NCBI GenBank assembly: GCA_050743265.1
Contig: JBOGEN010000107.1
Span: 1-64,000, forward strand
Reading direction: 5' to 3'
Length of the DNA: 64,000 bases
Origin: JBOGEN01 sp050743265
GTDB lineage: Bacteria; Actinomycetota; Actinomycetes; JBOGEN01
In this document: in pieces, positions 44,456 through 53,648 of the stretch
Position numbering within the stretch: the stretch's first letter is position 1
How the letters are laid out: each line of letters starts with the position of its first letter
Notes under the pieces: generated by a model
What the model was told of the DNA's origin: nothing
Databases searched by the model: none
The model's input: the letters and a program-made list of their open reading frames with translations, nothing else
Translations under genes and position numbers: made by a program

Positions 44456-45562
44456 TCAGCCGGCGTTCGGGTGGACCGAGACGTGGACGGCGGCCTCGTC
44501 TGCGACCTCGCCGCCGAGGGTCTCGACGGCCAGTGCGGTCTCGTCGAGTCCGAACGTGTGGGTGTGCATCTTCTCCAGCGGGACGCGGCGCGACTCGATG
44601 AGTGCGATCGCCTCGGCGTAGGCCGTGGCGTCCACGCCGAAGGCGCCGCGTACCGTGAGCGCGCGCTGGATCATCAGGTCGGTGCGGAGCGGTATCTCGC
44701 GCCCGCCCTTGAGACCGGCCAGCACCACGCGGCCCCCGTGGCGTACGGCGAGCATGGCGTCGCTGACCGGCTCGGCCGCCATCGGCGTCAGCTCGAGCGC
44801 GACGTCCGCCATCGCCCCGTCGGTGACCTCCCGCACCCGGTCGACCGTGTCCTCGGCGTCGTCCCCGTCGACGACGATGCAGTGGTCGGCACCGAACTCA
44901 CGAGCGAGGGCGAGCTTGTGGGCGTCGGCAGCCAGACCGGTGATGATGATCGTCCCGGCACCGGCGGCGCGTGCGGCGATCACGGCGGCGATCCCTCGCT
45001 GTCCCGACCCCAGGACCAGCACGGTCTCGCCGAGCCGAACCTCACCGAGGTGACATGCCCACCGCACGCCGGCGCCGAGCGGGTTGAACATGACCGCGAG
45101 CTCGGCGGGCAAGGTGTTGTCGATCTTGTGCAGAACCGAGGTGGGCGAGAGGTACATGTGCTCCGCCAGCCCGCCCCAGATCCCGGGTTCGGTGTCCACG
45201 CCGGTGACTCCGTGGCCGTACCTGCGGTTGCTGCAGGACTGGTAGCGGCCGGTGAGGCAGTTATGGCAGGCGCGGCACGGCACGATCACCTCGACGGCCA
45301 CCCGGTCACCGGGCTGGACGCCCCAACGCGCTGCGGCGCGGTCGCCGACCTCCTCGACGATCCCCAGCGGCTCATGACCGGGGACGAAGGGGGGCTTGCC
45401 CTTCCCGAGATGACCGCGGTAGGTCTCGACGTCGCTGCCGCAGATGCCGTTGGCCTCGACGCGTAGGAGACCGTCGTCAGGACCGGTGACGGGGCGGGTG
45501 AACTCGCGCATCTCGATCGTCCGTGGCGCGGTCTGGACGGCGGCACGTACCAGGTCACTCAT
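44456..45562 (-). CDS. zinc-dependent alcohol dehydrogenase (MDR)
   Basis: 368 aa. GICGSDVETYRGHLGKG (catalytic Zn Cys), PPFVPGHEPLGIVEEVG and VPCRACHNCLTGRYQSC (structural-Zn Cys) mark a medium-chain Zn dehydrogenase; VLVLGSGQRGIAAVIAARAA is the nucleotide-binding loop. It is a generic sorbitol/threonine-dehydrogenase-like MDR and not of the NDMA-dependent type of its neighbours, so it should use free NAD(P). 11 bp after the UGSC gene. Confidence 0.88.
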   Translation of the reverse strand: MSDLVRAAVQTAPRTIEMREFTRPVTGPDDGLLRVEANGICGSDVETYRGHLGKGKPPFVPGHEPLGIVEEVGDRAAARWGVQPGDRVAVEVIVPCRACHNCLTGRYQSCSNRRYGHGVTGVDTEPGIWGGLAEHMYLSPTSVLHKIDNTLPAELAVMFNPLGAGVRWACHLGEVRLGETVLVLGSGQRGIAAVIAARAAGAGTIIITGLAADAHKLALAREFGADHCIVVDGDDAEDTVDRVREVTDGAMADVALELTPMAAEPVSDAMLAVRHGGRVVLAGLKGGREIPLRTDLMIQRALTVRGAFGVDATAYAEAIALIESRRVPLEKMHTHTFGLDETALAVETLGGEVADEAAVHVSVHPNAG

Positions 45563-45573
45563 CAGGTCTCTCC

Positions 45574-46149
45574 TCAGCGCTCCAGCAGGCGGTCACATCG
45601 GTCCCCGGTCGTCAGCAGGGACACGACCTCGGGCACCAGCCGCCTCCCTCGCTCCCTGACCTCCTCGGGAGTCAGTGCTGACACCGGATGCTCGGTGACG
45701 ACGTAGTCGTAGTCCGGCGCGCCACGGAGCTCGGCCATCGCGTCCGCCGTGACGACGAACTCCTCGGTGCAGATCACGGCTGCCGGCAGGCCCGCCTGCT
45801 CGAACAGGATCCCGTCGGCAACCGCCGACGCACTGCACGACTCGCAGTCACCGACACCGGTGACGACGAGGTCGCACGTCCGGCGGTACCGCTCGGCGAC
45901 CTCGTCGGACACCGGCCAGGCGAAGGCAGCCTTGCTCTGGACCAGGCTGACGGAGGCCACGCCGTGCTCGGCGACGAGCAGCGTCCCGATGGCAGCCAGC
46001 AGGAGCTCGGCGTTGCGCTTCGAGTTCCCCAGGAGTCCCACACGGGCAGCGGCGAGGTCCGGACGGCGCTGCGCGAGACCGGTCCGGTACAGCTTCTCCG
46101 GACCTGTGACGCCGGTCCATCCGGTCGGGAGGACGAACTCGTCCGGCAC
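45574..46149 (-). CDS. UGSC-family protein, Cys form with CESC motif
   Basis: 191 aa. VGLLGNSKRNAELLLAAIG, CDLVVTGVGDCESCSASAV (Cys 102 and 105), VICTEEFVVTADAMAEL and YVVTEHPVSALTPEEVRERG are shared with the paralogues at 55.7 and 60.9 kb. The family motif is (U/C)-G-S-C; here the first residue is Cys and the Gly is Glu. No partner gene of the 54.6/61.4 kb type is adjacent; instead it lies between two alcohol dehydrogenase genes. A redox role through the CxxC-like pair is inferred; no enzyme activity is known to me. Confidence 0.75.
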   Translation of the reverse strand: MPDEFVLPTGWTGVTGPEKLYRTGLAQRRPDLAAARVGLLGNSKRNAELLLAAIGTLLVAEHGVASVSLVQSKAAFAWPVSDEVAERYRRTCDLVVTGVGDCESCSASAVADGILFEQAGLPAAVICTEEFVVTADAMAELRGAPDYDYVVTEHPVSALTPEEVRERGRRLVPEVVSLLTTGDRCDRLLER

Positions 46150-46208
46150 CGGGCACCCCCTCGGGTCAGCTCAGGCACGCGATACGGCGGCATGGCTTCG
46201 CGCGGCAC

Positions 46209-47330
46209 TCAGCTCTCGTGGACGATCACACCGCGGATGTTCTTGCCCTCGGTGAGGTCGCGATAGGCGTCGTTGACCTCGTCGAGCCGGTAACGGCGGG
46301 TGATCAGCTCGTCCAGCTTGAGATCGCCGGCGCGGTAGAGGTCCAGCAGCCTCGGAATGTCGAACAGGGGGTTGCAGTCGCCGAACAGCGCACCGCGGAC
46401 CTGTCGCTGGTAGCTGATCAACGCGCCGGCGTGGACGTGCACCGCGCGCTCGCCGGCGTGCCCGACGGCGGTGATGACGACCTTGCCACCCTTGCCGACC
46501 ACCTGGACGGCATCGTTCACCATCTCCTCGGTGACGACCCCAGGCGTGCAGATCGCGCGATCGGCCAGCTTGCCCCACGTCGTCTCGACGACGAACTCGT
46601 GCGCCTCCTTGGCCGTGGCAAAGGTGTGGGTGGCGCCGAAGAACGTGGCCGTGTCGCGCTTGAACTCGACCGGGTCCACGACCACCACGTTCTTCGCGCC
46701 GGCGTACCTGGCCCCTTGCACCGCGTTGCTCCCCAGGCCCCCCGCGCCGTAGATCACGACGGTCTCACCGGCTCGTACGCCGGCGGAGTAGACGGCCGAG
46801 CCCCAGCCCGTCGGTACGCCACAGCCGACCAGCGAGGCGACGTCGAACGGGATGTCGTCGGCGATCGGCACGCAGGCGAACTCGGAGACCACGGCGTACT
46901 GCGAGAAGGTCCCGAGCGAGCAGAAGCCGCCGAGGTCCTCCTCACCGAGGTGGAACCGGAAGGTCCCGTCGAGGAACATGCCGGTCCCGGCGTTGAGGCC
47001 CTTGACGCACATGTTCTGGTGTCCCGCCGAACAGGGACGGCAGGCACCACATGCGGGGATGTACGAGCAGACGATGCGGTCGCCGACCTTGACACGTCGG
47101 ACGTGCGGTCCGACGGCCTCGACGACCCCGGCGCCCTCGTGCCCCCCGACGATCGGGAACCGTGCGCGGGCGACGTCCCCGGTCGTGATGTGGTGGTCGG
47201 AGTGGCAGAGGCCGGCGGCGTGGAACCGCACGCGGACCTCGTACTCCTTGGGGTCGTCGAGCTGCAGCTCCGCCAGCTCCCAGCCGATGTGGGGGCCTCG
47301 TGCGATAGCAGCTCGGGTCGTGATGCTCAT
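46209..47330 (-). CDS. NDMA-dependent (mycofactocin-type) alcohol dehydrogenase
   Basis: 373 aa. AAGLCHSDHHITTGD, FPIVGGHEGAGVVEAVG, CSYIPACGACRPCSAGHQNMC (two Zn sites) and TGMFLDGTFRFHLGEEDLGG identify the NDMA-dependent alcohol dehydrogenase group, which holds NAD(H) permanently and needs mycofactocin as electron acceptor. VIYGAGGLGSNAVQGARYAG binds NAD. GAAGAGG precedes ATG. A close paralogue is two genes upstream, with an ALDH between them. Confidence 0.92.
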   Translation of the reverse strand: MSITTRAAIARGPHIGWELAELQLDDPKEYEVRVRFHAAGLCHSDHHITTGDVARARFPIVGGHEGAGVVEAVGPHVRRVKVGDRIVCSYIPACGACRPCSAGHQNMCVKGLNAGTGMFLDGTFRFHLGEEDLGGFCSLGTFSQYAVVSEFACVPIADDIPFDVASLVGCGVPTGWGSAVYSAGVRAGETVVIYGAGGLGSNAVQGARYAGAKNVVVVDPVEFKRDTATFFGATHTFATAKEAHEFVVETTWGKLADRAICTPGVVTEEMVNDAVQVVGKGGKVVITAVGHAGERAVHVHAGALISYQRQVRGALFGDCNPLFDIPRLLDLYRAGDLKLDELITRRYRLDEVNDAYRDLTEGKNIRGVIVHES

Positions 47331-47367
47331 CAGCCTCTTCTCCTCCCTCGTACGCGGGTCGCCGGCC

Positions 47368-48840
47368 TCACGCGGTGCCGCGCAAAGAGACCGTCTTGAC
47401 CTGCGTGTACTCGAGGACCGCGTCTGCCCCCATCGTTCTGCCGAACCCGCTGCGCTTGTAGCCGCCGAACGGGCCGCCGATGACTCCGGCTCCGATGGCG
47501 TTGTTGACACCCACCTGACCCGCGAGCAGGCGACGACTCATCCGGACGGCCTTGCCCACGTCCGCCGTCCACACCGACGCGACCAGGCCGTAGTCCGTCC
47601 CGTTGGCGACCTCGAGGGCCTCGTCCTCGTCGTCGACCGGGATGACCGAGAGCACCGGCCCGAAGATCTCCTCCCGGGCGATGCGCATCTGCGGTGCGAC
47701 CTCGTCGAAGAGCGTCGGCTCGACGAAGAGGCCGCGCTCGTACTGCTCACCGGACGGCGGCCCGCCGCCCGTGACGAGCTCCGCGCCCTCGTCACGACCG
47801 ACCTGCATGTAGCCCAGGACGCGGGCGTGCTGCTGCTCGTTGATCAACGGACCCATCCGCACCTTCTCGTGCCAGGGACCGATACTCACGGTGGCCATGT
47901 GCTCGGCGAGGCGCGAGACCACCTCACGATGCACGCTGCGCTCGACCAGGACGCGTGACCCGGCGGCGCAGACCTGTCCGGTGTTCAGGGTGATGCCGGC
48001 GATCATGGCGGGCACGGCGACGTCGAGGTCGGCGTCGGCGAAGACCAGCTGCGGGGACTTGCCGCCGAGCTCCAGGTGCAGCGGGGTGAGGTTCCTGGCG
48101 CACGCCGCCATCACCAGCTCGCCCGTCTCGGGCGATCCGGTGAAGCTCATCCGGCGGATCCGCGGATGGGCGGGGATGGCCGCGCCCGCCTCCTCGCCGT
48201 ACCCGGTGACCACGTTGATGACGCCGGGCGGGATCCCGGCCTCGAGCGCCAGCTTGGCCAGCGCGAGTGGCGTGAGGGGCGCGTCCTCGGCGGGCTTGAT
48301 CACGATGGTGTTGCCGGCGGCGATGGCGGCTCCGACGTCGTTGCTGAACATCGCCCCCGGTGCGTTCCACGGGATCACGCTGCCGACCACGCCGTACGGC
48401 TCACGCAGGGTCAGACCGAGGACGTCCGGTGTGTGCGTGGGCAGGGAGAGGCCGTGCACCTTGTCCGCCTGCCCGGCGATGAACCGGAGGATCCGCGGCA
48501 TGGGGGGCGGACCCCAGTGAGGTCGGCCCACCTCCTGGGACTCGAGCTGGTCGATCTCGGCGGCGTGCTCGTCGACGAGCTGCGCCCACCGGTGGATGAG
48601 CTCGCCGCGGGTGGTGGACTTGGTGTCCCGCCACGCCGGGTACGCCTCTTCGGCCGCCAGGACGGCCCGGTCGACGTCGGCCTTGTCCCCGCGGGGAACG
48701 CGGGCCAGGACCTCCCTGGTGGCAGGGTTGATCACGTCGATGGTCTCGTTCGTCGCAGCCGGCACCCACTCGCCACCGATGAGGTGCGCGCCTTCCACGA
48801 GCAGCGACCCGGTCGACGTCGGGGCTGTGATGGTCGTCAT
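47368..48840 (-). CDS. aldehyde dehydrogenase family protein
   Basis: 490 aa. VVGSVIPWNAPGAMFSND, IVIKPAEDAPLTPLALAKLA, RRMSFTGSPETGELV, LHLELGGKSPQLVFA (catalytic Glu) and NTGQVCAAGSRVLV (catalytic Cys) are complete. Between two mycofactocin-type alcohol dehydrogenases, it most likely oxidises their aldehyde products with NAD(P). Confidence 0.93.
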   Translation of the reverse strand: MTTITAPTSTGSLLVEGAHLIGGEWVPAATNETIDVINPATREVLARVPRGDKADVDRAVLAAEEAYPAWRDTKSTTRGELIHRWAQLVDEHAAEIDQLESQEVGRPHWGPPPMPRILRFIAGQADKVHGLSLPTHTPDVLGLTLREPYGVVGSVIPWNAPGAMFSNDVGAAIAAGNTIVIKPAEDAPLTPLALAKLALEAGIPPGVINVVTGYGEEAGAAIPAHPRIRRMSFTGSPETGELVMAACARNLTPLHLELGGKSPQLVFADADLDVAVPAMIAGITLNTGQVCAAGSRVLVERSVHREVVSRLAEHMATVSIGPWHEKVRMGPLINEQQHARVLGYMQVGRDEGAELVTGGGPPSGEQYERGLFVEPTLFDEVAPQMRIAREEIFGPVLSVIPVDDEDEALEVANGTDYGLVASVWTADVGKAVRMSRRLLAGQVGVNNAIGAGVIGGPFGGYKRSGFGRTMGADAVLEYTQVKTVSLRGTA

Positions 48841-48850
48841 TCGTCGCTCC

Positions 48851-49960
48851 TCAGTGCTCGTGAATGATCACGCCGCGGACGTTCTTGCCGTCCAACATGT
48901 CCTGGTAGCCCTGGTTGACGTCCTCCAGGCGGTAGCGGCGGGTGATGAGCTCGTCCAGCTTGAGATGGCCGCTGCGGTAGAGACCGAAAAGGTGCGGCAC
49001 GTCGAAGAGCGGGTTGCAGCCCCCGAAGATTGCCCCCTGGACTCGGCGCTCGTAGCCGATGAACATGCCGGGGTGCTCGTTGATCGAGCCGTTGCCCACC
49101 GCGGTGATCGTGACCTGGCCGGCCTTGCCGACGACCGCGAGGGCATCGTGGATCACCTCGTCGTGCAGGACGCCGACCGTGATGATGGCGTGGTCCGCGA
49201 GCTCGCCCCACGTCGTCTCGACGACGAAGTCGTGGGCCTCCTTGGCCGAGGCGAAGGTGTGCGTGGCCCCGAACTCCATGGCCGACTCGCGCTTGAACTC
49301 GACCGGGTCCACCACGACGACGTTCTTGGCCCCCGCCAGGCTGGCGCCCTGCACGGCGTTCATGCCCACGCCGCCCGAGCCGTAGGTCACCACGGTCTGG
49401 CCGGCACGGACTCCCGCGGCGTGGACGGCGGACCCCCAGCCCGTGGGGACGCCGCACGCGACGAGAGCGGCCGAGTCGAACGGGATGTCCTTCGCGATCG
49501 GGATGCAGGAGAACTCGGAGACGACGGCGTACCGGGAGAACGTCCCGAGAACACACAGCCCGCCGAAGTCCTCGCCGTCCTGGTGGAACCTGAACGTCCC
49601 GTCCGGGAACATCCCGGTCGAGGCGTTCTTGCCCGCATCGCACAGGTTCTGGCGTCCGGTCGAGCAGTAGCGACACGAGCCGCAGACGGGGATGAACGAG
49701 CACACCACGTGGTCGCCGGCGGACACGCGGGTCACGCCGTCCCCCACCGCATCCACCACGCCGGCACCCTCGTGCCCTCCGACCACCGGGAAGCGCATCC
49801 GCGCGTCACCCTTCTGGATGTGGTCGTCGGAGTGGCACAAGCCGGCCGCATGGAACTTGATGCGGACCTCGTTGGCCTTCGGCTCGTCGAGCTCCAGCTC
49901 GGTGATCTCCCAGGGCCGGCCAGGCTCGCGGCACACCGCGGCGAGGGTCGTCATGCTCAT
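48851..49960 (-). CDS. NDMA-dependent (mycofactocin-type) alcohol dehydrogenase
   Basis: 369 aa. AAGLCHSDDHIQKGDARMRF, CSFIPVCGSCRYCSTGRQNLC, TGMFPDGTFRFHQDGEDFGG and VTYGSGGVGMNAVQGASLAG match the mycofactocin-dependent alcohol dehydrogenases and are very like the gene at 46.2 kb. It heads the six-gene operon running to 43.4 kb. The ATG giving MSMTTLAAV is preferred to the longer reading. Confidence 0.92.
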   Translation of the reverse strand: MSMTTLAAVCREPGRPWEITELELDEPKANEVRIKFHAAGLCHSDDHIQKGDARMRFPVVGGHEGAGVVDAVGDGVTRVSAGDHVVCSFIPVCGSCRYCSTGRQNLCDAGKNASTGMFPDGTFRFHQDGEDFGGLCVLGTFSRYAVVSEFSCIPIAKDIPFDSAALVACGVPTGWGSAVHAAGVRAGQTVVTYGSGGVGMNAVQGASLAGAKNVVVVDPVEFKRESAMEFGATHTFASAKEAHDFVVETTWGELADHAIITVGVLHDEVIHDALAVVGKAGQVTITAVGNGSINEHPGMFIGYERRVQGAIFGGCNPLFDVPHLFGLYRSGHLKLDELITRRYRLEDVNQGYQDMLDGKNVRGVIIHEH

Positions 49961-50155
49961 GTGGATGCCCTTCCCCAAGGTGACGATGGCCAGCAGCCAC
50001 GCCCACCGGCGGCGGGCGTCTGCGTCATGTCGGGCGAGGCCGCCCGTGGCCACCTCACGATCGCGTCACACCAGCACCGGGCACCACAGCCTTTTCACTT
50101 CGCGGAAGACGAACCTGCGCTCCCGCGGGCGAGGCCGAGGCGTCCGCACCGTGCT

Positions 50156-50168
50156 TCTGTGACGTGGA
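50156..50168 (+). promoter_or_regulatory. shared operator-like element, site C (ADH/CoA-transferase gap), weak
   Basis: TCTGTGACGTGGA on the plus strand; the reverse strand reads TCCACGTCACAGA, keeping ACGTCA but not the flanking T. It lies in the 373-bp divergent gap between the ADH operon and the CoA-transferase operon. Weakest of the set. Nothing else was recognised in the gap. Confidence 0.3.
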
Positions 50169-50333
50169 AGAGCCGGTTCCCCCGACGTCTGAGCCCTGTT
50201 AACTTCCCGGCATTCGCAGGCGCGTCGCCAAACACGTCGTCACCTGCCCTTTGTGCGCCGCGAGACGCTGCCGGGCCCATGCGCGTGCGCGTCGCCGTTG
50301 TCGGTCCTGTTGCTCTGCTCGGAAGGATGCGTC

Positions 50334-51080
50334 GTGATCGACAAGGTTCGGGAGGACGTGATGGCCACGCTCGACGTGGTCCCGTCAGGGGCGTCGATCG
50401 CCGTGGGGGGCTTCGGGAGCTCGGGAAGACCGGACACCCTGCTGGACGCGTTGTGCGACCTGGACCGTCGTGACCTTCACCTGATCGTCAACAACGTCGG
50501 AAACGACTTCACGGGAGTCGGCCGCCTGGTGGTCGAGCGCCGTGTGCGCAGGCTGACAGCGTCGTTTCCGGTGCTCCCGGAGTTCTACGACGAGTACTTC
50601 GCCGGCAGGGTGGAGTTCGAGCTGATCCCCCAGGGAACCCTGGCCGAGCGGCTGCGTGCGGGTGGGGCCGGCATTCCGGCGTTCTTCACGCCCTCCGGCG
50701 CCGGCACCATGCTGGCCGATGGCAGCTTTCCCCTGCGGTACGCCGACAGCGCTCCCGTGGAACACCTCGCGGCCAAGGAGAGCCGCCAGTTCGGGGGGCG
50801 CGAGCACGTCCTCGAGTACGGCATCGTCGCCGACTTCGGCCTGGTGAAGGCACACAAGGCCGATCCCAAGGGGAACCTGCGCTTCCGGCTGTCGGCACGC
50901 AACTTCAACCCGCTCGCCGCGATGTCGGCCAGACACACCTTCGCGGAGGTGGAGCACATCGTTCGAGCCGACGAGATCCACCCGGACGACGTCCACCTCC
51001 CTGGCGTGTGTGTGGACGACGTCTTCCTCGCATCCGGCGCATCGCCCAGGCAACCGACGACCGTGGGGGCCTCGTCATGA
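50334..51080 (+). CDS. CoA-transferase subunit A
   Basis: 248 aa, GTG start with GGAAGGAT upstream. IAVGGFGSSGRPDTLLDALC is the alpha-subunit CoA-transferase family I motif (GGFG..G.P..L...L); HLIVNNVGNDFTGVGRLV, FELIPQGTLAERLRAGGAGI and PAFFTPSGAGTML follow in the usual order. The ATGA overlap with subunit B couples the pair. They transfer CoA from an acyl-CoA to a free carboxylate, activating an acid formed by the ALDHs; the exact acid (3-oxoacid, glutaconate-like) is open. Confidence 0.9.
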   Translation: MIDKVREDVMATLDVVPSGASIAVGGFGSSGRPDTLLDALCDLDRRDLHLIVNNVGNDFTGVGRLVVERRVRRLTASFPVLPEFYDEYFAGRVEFELIPQGTLAERLRAGGAGIPAFFTPSGAGTMLADGSFPLRYADSAPVEHLAAKESRQFGGREHVLEYGIVADFGLVKAHKADPKGNLRFRLSARNFNPLAAMSARHTFAEVEHIVRADEIHPDDVHLPGVCVDDVFLASGASPRQPTTVGASS

Positions 51081-51745
51081 CAGACACCGTCAGCCCGGCC
51101 ACCGTGGTCGGACGCAGCCGGGAGGCCATCGCCGAGCGGCTCGCCCAGGACTTCGAGGACGGCTACGTCGTCAACCTGGGCGTGGGGATCCCCCTTGCCG
51201 TCCCACGGTTCATCCCCGACGGCGTCGAGGTCTTCCTGCATGCAGAGCACGGTGTCTTTGGCCTCGGCCCGTTGGCAGCTCCTGGTGAGGAGGACCTGGA
51301 CCTGACCGACGCGGGGAAGCAGCCGGTCACGCTGATCAGCGGCGCCGCCATCGTCGACTCCGCCACGTCGTTCGCCATCATCCGCGGCGGGCACCTCGAC
51401 GTGGCCGTCCTGGGAGCGCTGCAGGTCTCCGGCACCGGCGACCTGGCGAACTGGTACGTCCCGGGTAAGAACCCTGCGGTCGGTGGCGCGATGGACCTGG
51501 TCGCGGGCACTCCGGAGGTGTGGGTCACGATGGAGCACGTCGACCGACGAGGGCGACCGAAGATCGTCGAGGAGTGCACCTTCCCTCTGACCGGCCGGGG
51601 CGTGGTCACCCGTGTGTACACCGACCTGGCGGTCTTCCACGTCGTGGAGGGTGAGCTCCGCCTCACCGAATGCGCTCCGGGCGTGTCACCGAGCGACATT
51701 CGGAGCCGTACGGCAGCGCCGTACGTGGACATGCTCGACGCGTGA
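51077..51745 (+). CDS. CoA-transferase subunit B
   Basis: 222 aa. VVNLGVGIPLAVPRF and VFLHAEHGVFGLGPL contain the beta-subunit signature, with Glu 57 in AEHG as the catalytic residue that forms the glutamyl-CoA thioester. Later blocks (GGHLDVAVLGALQVSGTGDL, KIVEECTFPLTGRGVV) are typical. Coupled to subunit A by a 4-bp overlap. Confidence 0.92.
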   Translation: MTDTVSPATVVGRSREAIAERLAQDFEDGYVVNLGVGIPLAVPRFIPDGVEVFLHAEHGVFGLGPLAAPGEEDLDLTDAGKQPVTLISGAAIVDSATSFAIIRGGHLDVAVLGALQVSGTGDLANWYVPGKNPAVGGAMDLVAGTPEVWVTMEHVDRRGRPKIVEECTFPLTGRGVVTRVYTDLAVFHVVEGELRLTECAPGVSPSDIRSRTAAPYVDMLDA

Positions 51746-51798
51746 CCGTCACCCGACGACCCAGCCCTCACCGAACCGACGACGAGGAAAGAGTCACC

Positions 51799-52707
51799 GT
51801 GCCGGATATCGACGTCGACAGCACCATCGCGATCGACGTGCACACGCACGTGCACCGCTCCGTCCGCGCCCCGGAGAGGCGAGGGGGCGGCAACGAGGAG
51901 ATGGGCGGGTACTTCGGGATCGGCACGATGCCGCACTACACCGTTCCCGAGCTGGCCGCCTACTACCGAGAACGCAACATGGTCTGCGTCGCCTTCACGG
52001 TCGACAACCTGACCCCCGCCTCCGACGAGCCCGAGGTGGACAACGTCGAGATCGCGGAGCTGGCGGCGGAGCACGCGGACGTGATCATCCCGTTCGCCAG
52101 CGTCCATCCCGCACGTGGGCAGGCCGGTGCGCGTCTGGCACGGCGACTCGTGACCGACTACGGCGTGCGAGGGTTCAAGTTCCACCCGAACACGCAGGGC
52201 TTCTATCCGAACGACCGGGTCGCGTACCCCCTCTACGAGATCATCGCCGAGTACGGACTGGTGGCCCTCTTCCACACCGGGCAGACCGGCGTCGGGGCAG
52301 GCGCGCACGGTGGCGGCGGGGTGCGGCTCAAGTACTCGAACCCGCTCCACGTCGACGACGTCGCCGTCGACTTCCCCGACATGGACATCATTCTCGCCCA
52401 CCCCTCGTTCCCGTGGCAGGACGAGGCGCTCTCGATCGCCACGCACAAGCCGCGCGTCTACATCGACCTCTCCGGCTGGTCGCCGAAGTACTTCCCGCCT
52501 CAGCTGGTGCGCTACGCCAACAGCCTCCTCCGCACCAAGGTGCTCTTCGGCTCCGACTTCCCCGCCATCACCCCGGAGCGGTGGATGAGCGACTTCGAGA
52601 AGCTCGACCTCAAGCCGGAGGTGAGGCCGCTCATCATGAAGGACAACGCCGCGCGCCTCTTCGGTCTCACCAACGGCACGGCCGCATCCCCCGACAAGGA
52701 GCACTGA
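51799..52707 (+). CDS. ACMSD-like amidohydrolase (amidohydrolase 2 family)
   Basis: 302 aa, GTG start behind GAGGAAAGAG. IAIDVHTHVHRS is the HxH metal site; GFKFHPNTQGFYPND, VALFHTGQTG, MDIILAHPSFPWQ and LFGSDFPAITPERW complete it. The family includes decarboxylases of hydroxylated aromatic acids and lactone hydrolases. It follows the CoA-transferase genes and precedes an SDR; a divergent paralogue is at 43.4 kb. Confidence 0.88.
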   Translation: MPDIDVDSTIAIDVHTHVHRSVRAPERRGGGNEEMGGYFGIGTMPHYTVPELAAYYRERNMVCVAFTVDNLTPASDEPEVDNVEIAELAAEHADVIIPFASVHPARGQAGARLARRLVTDYGVRGFKFHPNTQGFYPNDRVAYPLYEIIAEYGLVALFHTGQTGVGAGAHGGGGVRLKYSNPLHVDDVAVDFPDMDIILAHPSFPWQDEALSIATHKPRVYIDLSGWSPKYFPPQLVRYANSLLRTKVLFGSDFPAITPERWMSDFEKLDLKPEVRPLIMKDNAARLFGLTNGTAASPDKEH

Positions 52708-52712
52708 GCGCC

Positions 52713-53648
52713 ATGGAGGACGTCACGGGCAAGGTCGCCTTCATCACAGGCGGCTCCAGCGGGATCGGCCGGGGAATCGCCCTGGCGTTCGCGCGAGCGG
52801 GGATGTCCGTCGTGATCAGCGGACGGCGACAGCAGCACCTGGACGAGTCGGCGGCCATGTTCGAGGCGGAGGGGCTCGACGTCCACGGAATGCGGCTCGA
52901 CGTCACCGACGCGTCTGCTGTCGAGCGGGCCGCCGCGGACACGGAGCGACGGTACGGGGCCGTCCACGTGCTGGTGAACAACGCCGGCATCGGGCTCAGC
53001 GGCCCGGTGGCCCAAGCCAAGCGTGGCGACTGGGACTGGCTCATCGACGTCAACATCCGAGGCGTAGGACACGGCCTGCAGGCTTTCCTCCCCCGCATCC
53101 GCGCTCACGGGGAGGGCGGCCACATCGTGAACACCACGTCCATGGCGGGGCTGCTCCCCGTGGTCGCCGGGCTCTACAGCATGACGAAGGCCGCGGTCAT
53201 CGCACTCTCGGAGACGCTGCACATCGAGCTCGCCGACGAGAACATCGGCGTCTCGGCGTACTGCCCCGGGCCGGTCATCAGCAACATCGCGTCGGGCAGA
53301 GCCGAACGGCCGGCGCAGTACGCAGACACCGGCTACGCCCCGCCTGACCCTGCGCGAGCAGCCCGCGCGCAGTCGATGCCCTACATGAGCGCCATCGAGG
53401 CCGGGGAGCGTGTGCTCCACGGGGTTCGGCGCAACGACCTGTTCATCCTCACCCATCCCGAGTTCCGGGAGGGTGTGCGGGAGCGTTTCGAGACGGTGCT
53501 CGAGGCCTTTCCCGACGAGCCGCTCGACGACGAGCGTGCCTCGACGATCACGTTCCTGACCTCGCACCAGGCCTACGCACCCGGGTCCCGGCCGGAGCCA
53601 CCGCAGGGACCGTTCAGGGCACGTACGCCGGCGTCGAGTCCAGGGTGA
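52713..53648 (+). CDS. short-chain dehydrogenase/reductase
   Basis: 311 aa. VAFITGGSSGIGRGIALAFA (nucleotide site), VLVNNAGIGLSG and LYSMTKAAVIALSETLHIEL with catalytic Tyr-x-x-x-Lys are intact. The ~50-residue C-terminal extension beyond the core is a feature of some SDRs acting on bulky substrates. Last gene of the CoA-transferase operon; its end overlaps the converging SDR by 35 bp. Confidence 0.9.
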   Translation: MEDVTGKVAFITGGSSGIGRGIALAFARAGMSVVISGRRQQHLDESAAMFEAEGLDVHGMRLDVTDASAVERAAADTERRYGAVHVLVNNAGIGLSGPVAQAKRGDWDWLIDVNIRGVGHGLQAFLPRIRAHGEGGHIVNTTSMAGLLPVVAGLYSMTKAAVIALSETLHIELADENIGVSAYCPGPVISNIASGRAERPAQYADTGYAPPDPARAARAQSMPYMSAIEAGERVLHGVRRNDLFILTHPEFREGVRERFETVLEAFPDEPLDDERASTITFLTSHQAYAPGSRPEPPQGPFRARTPASSPG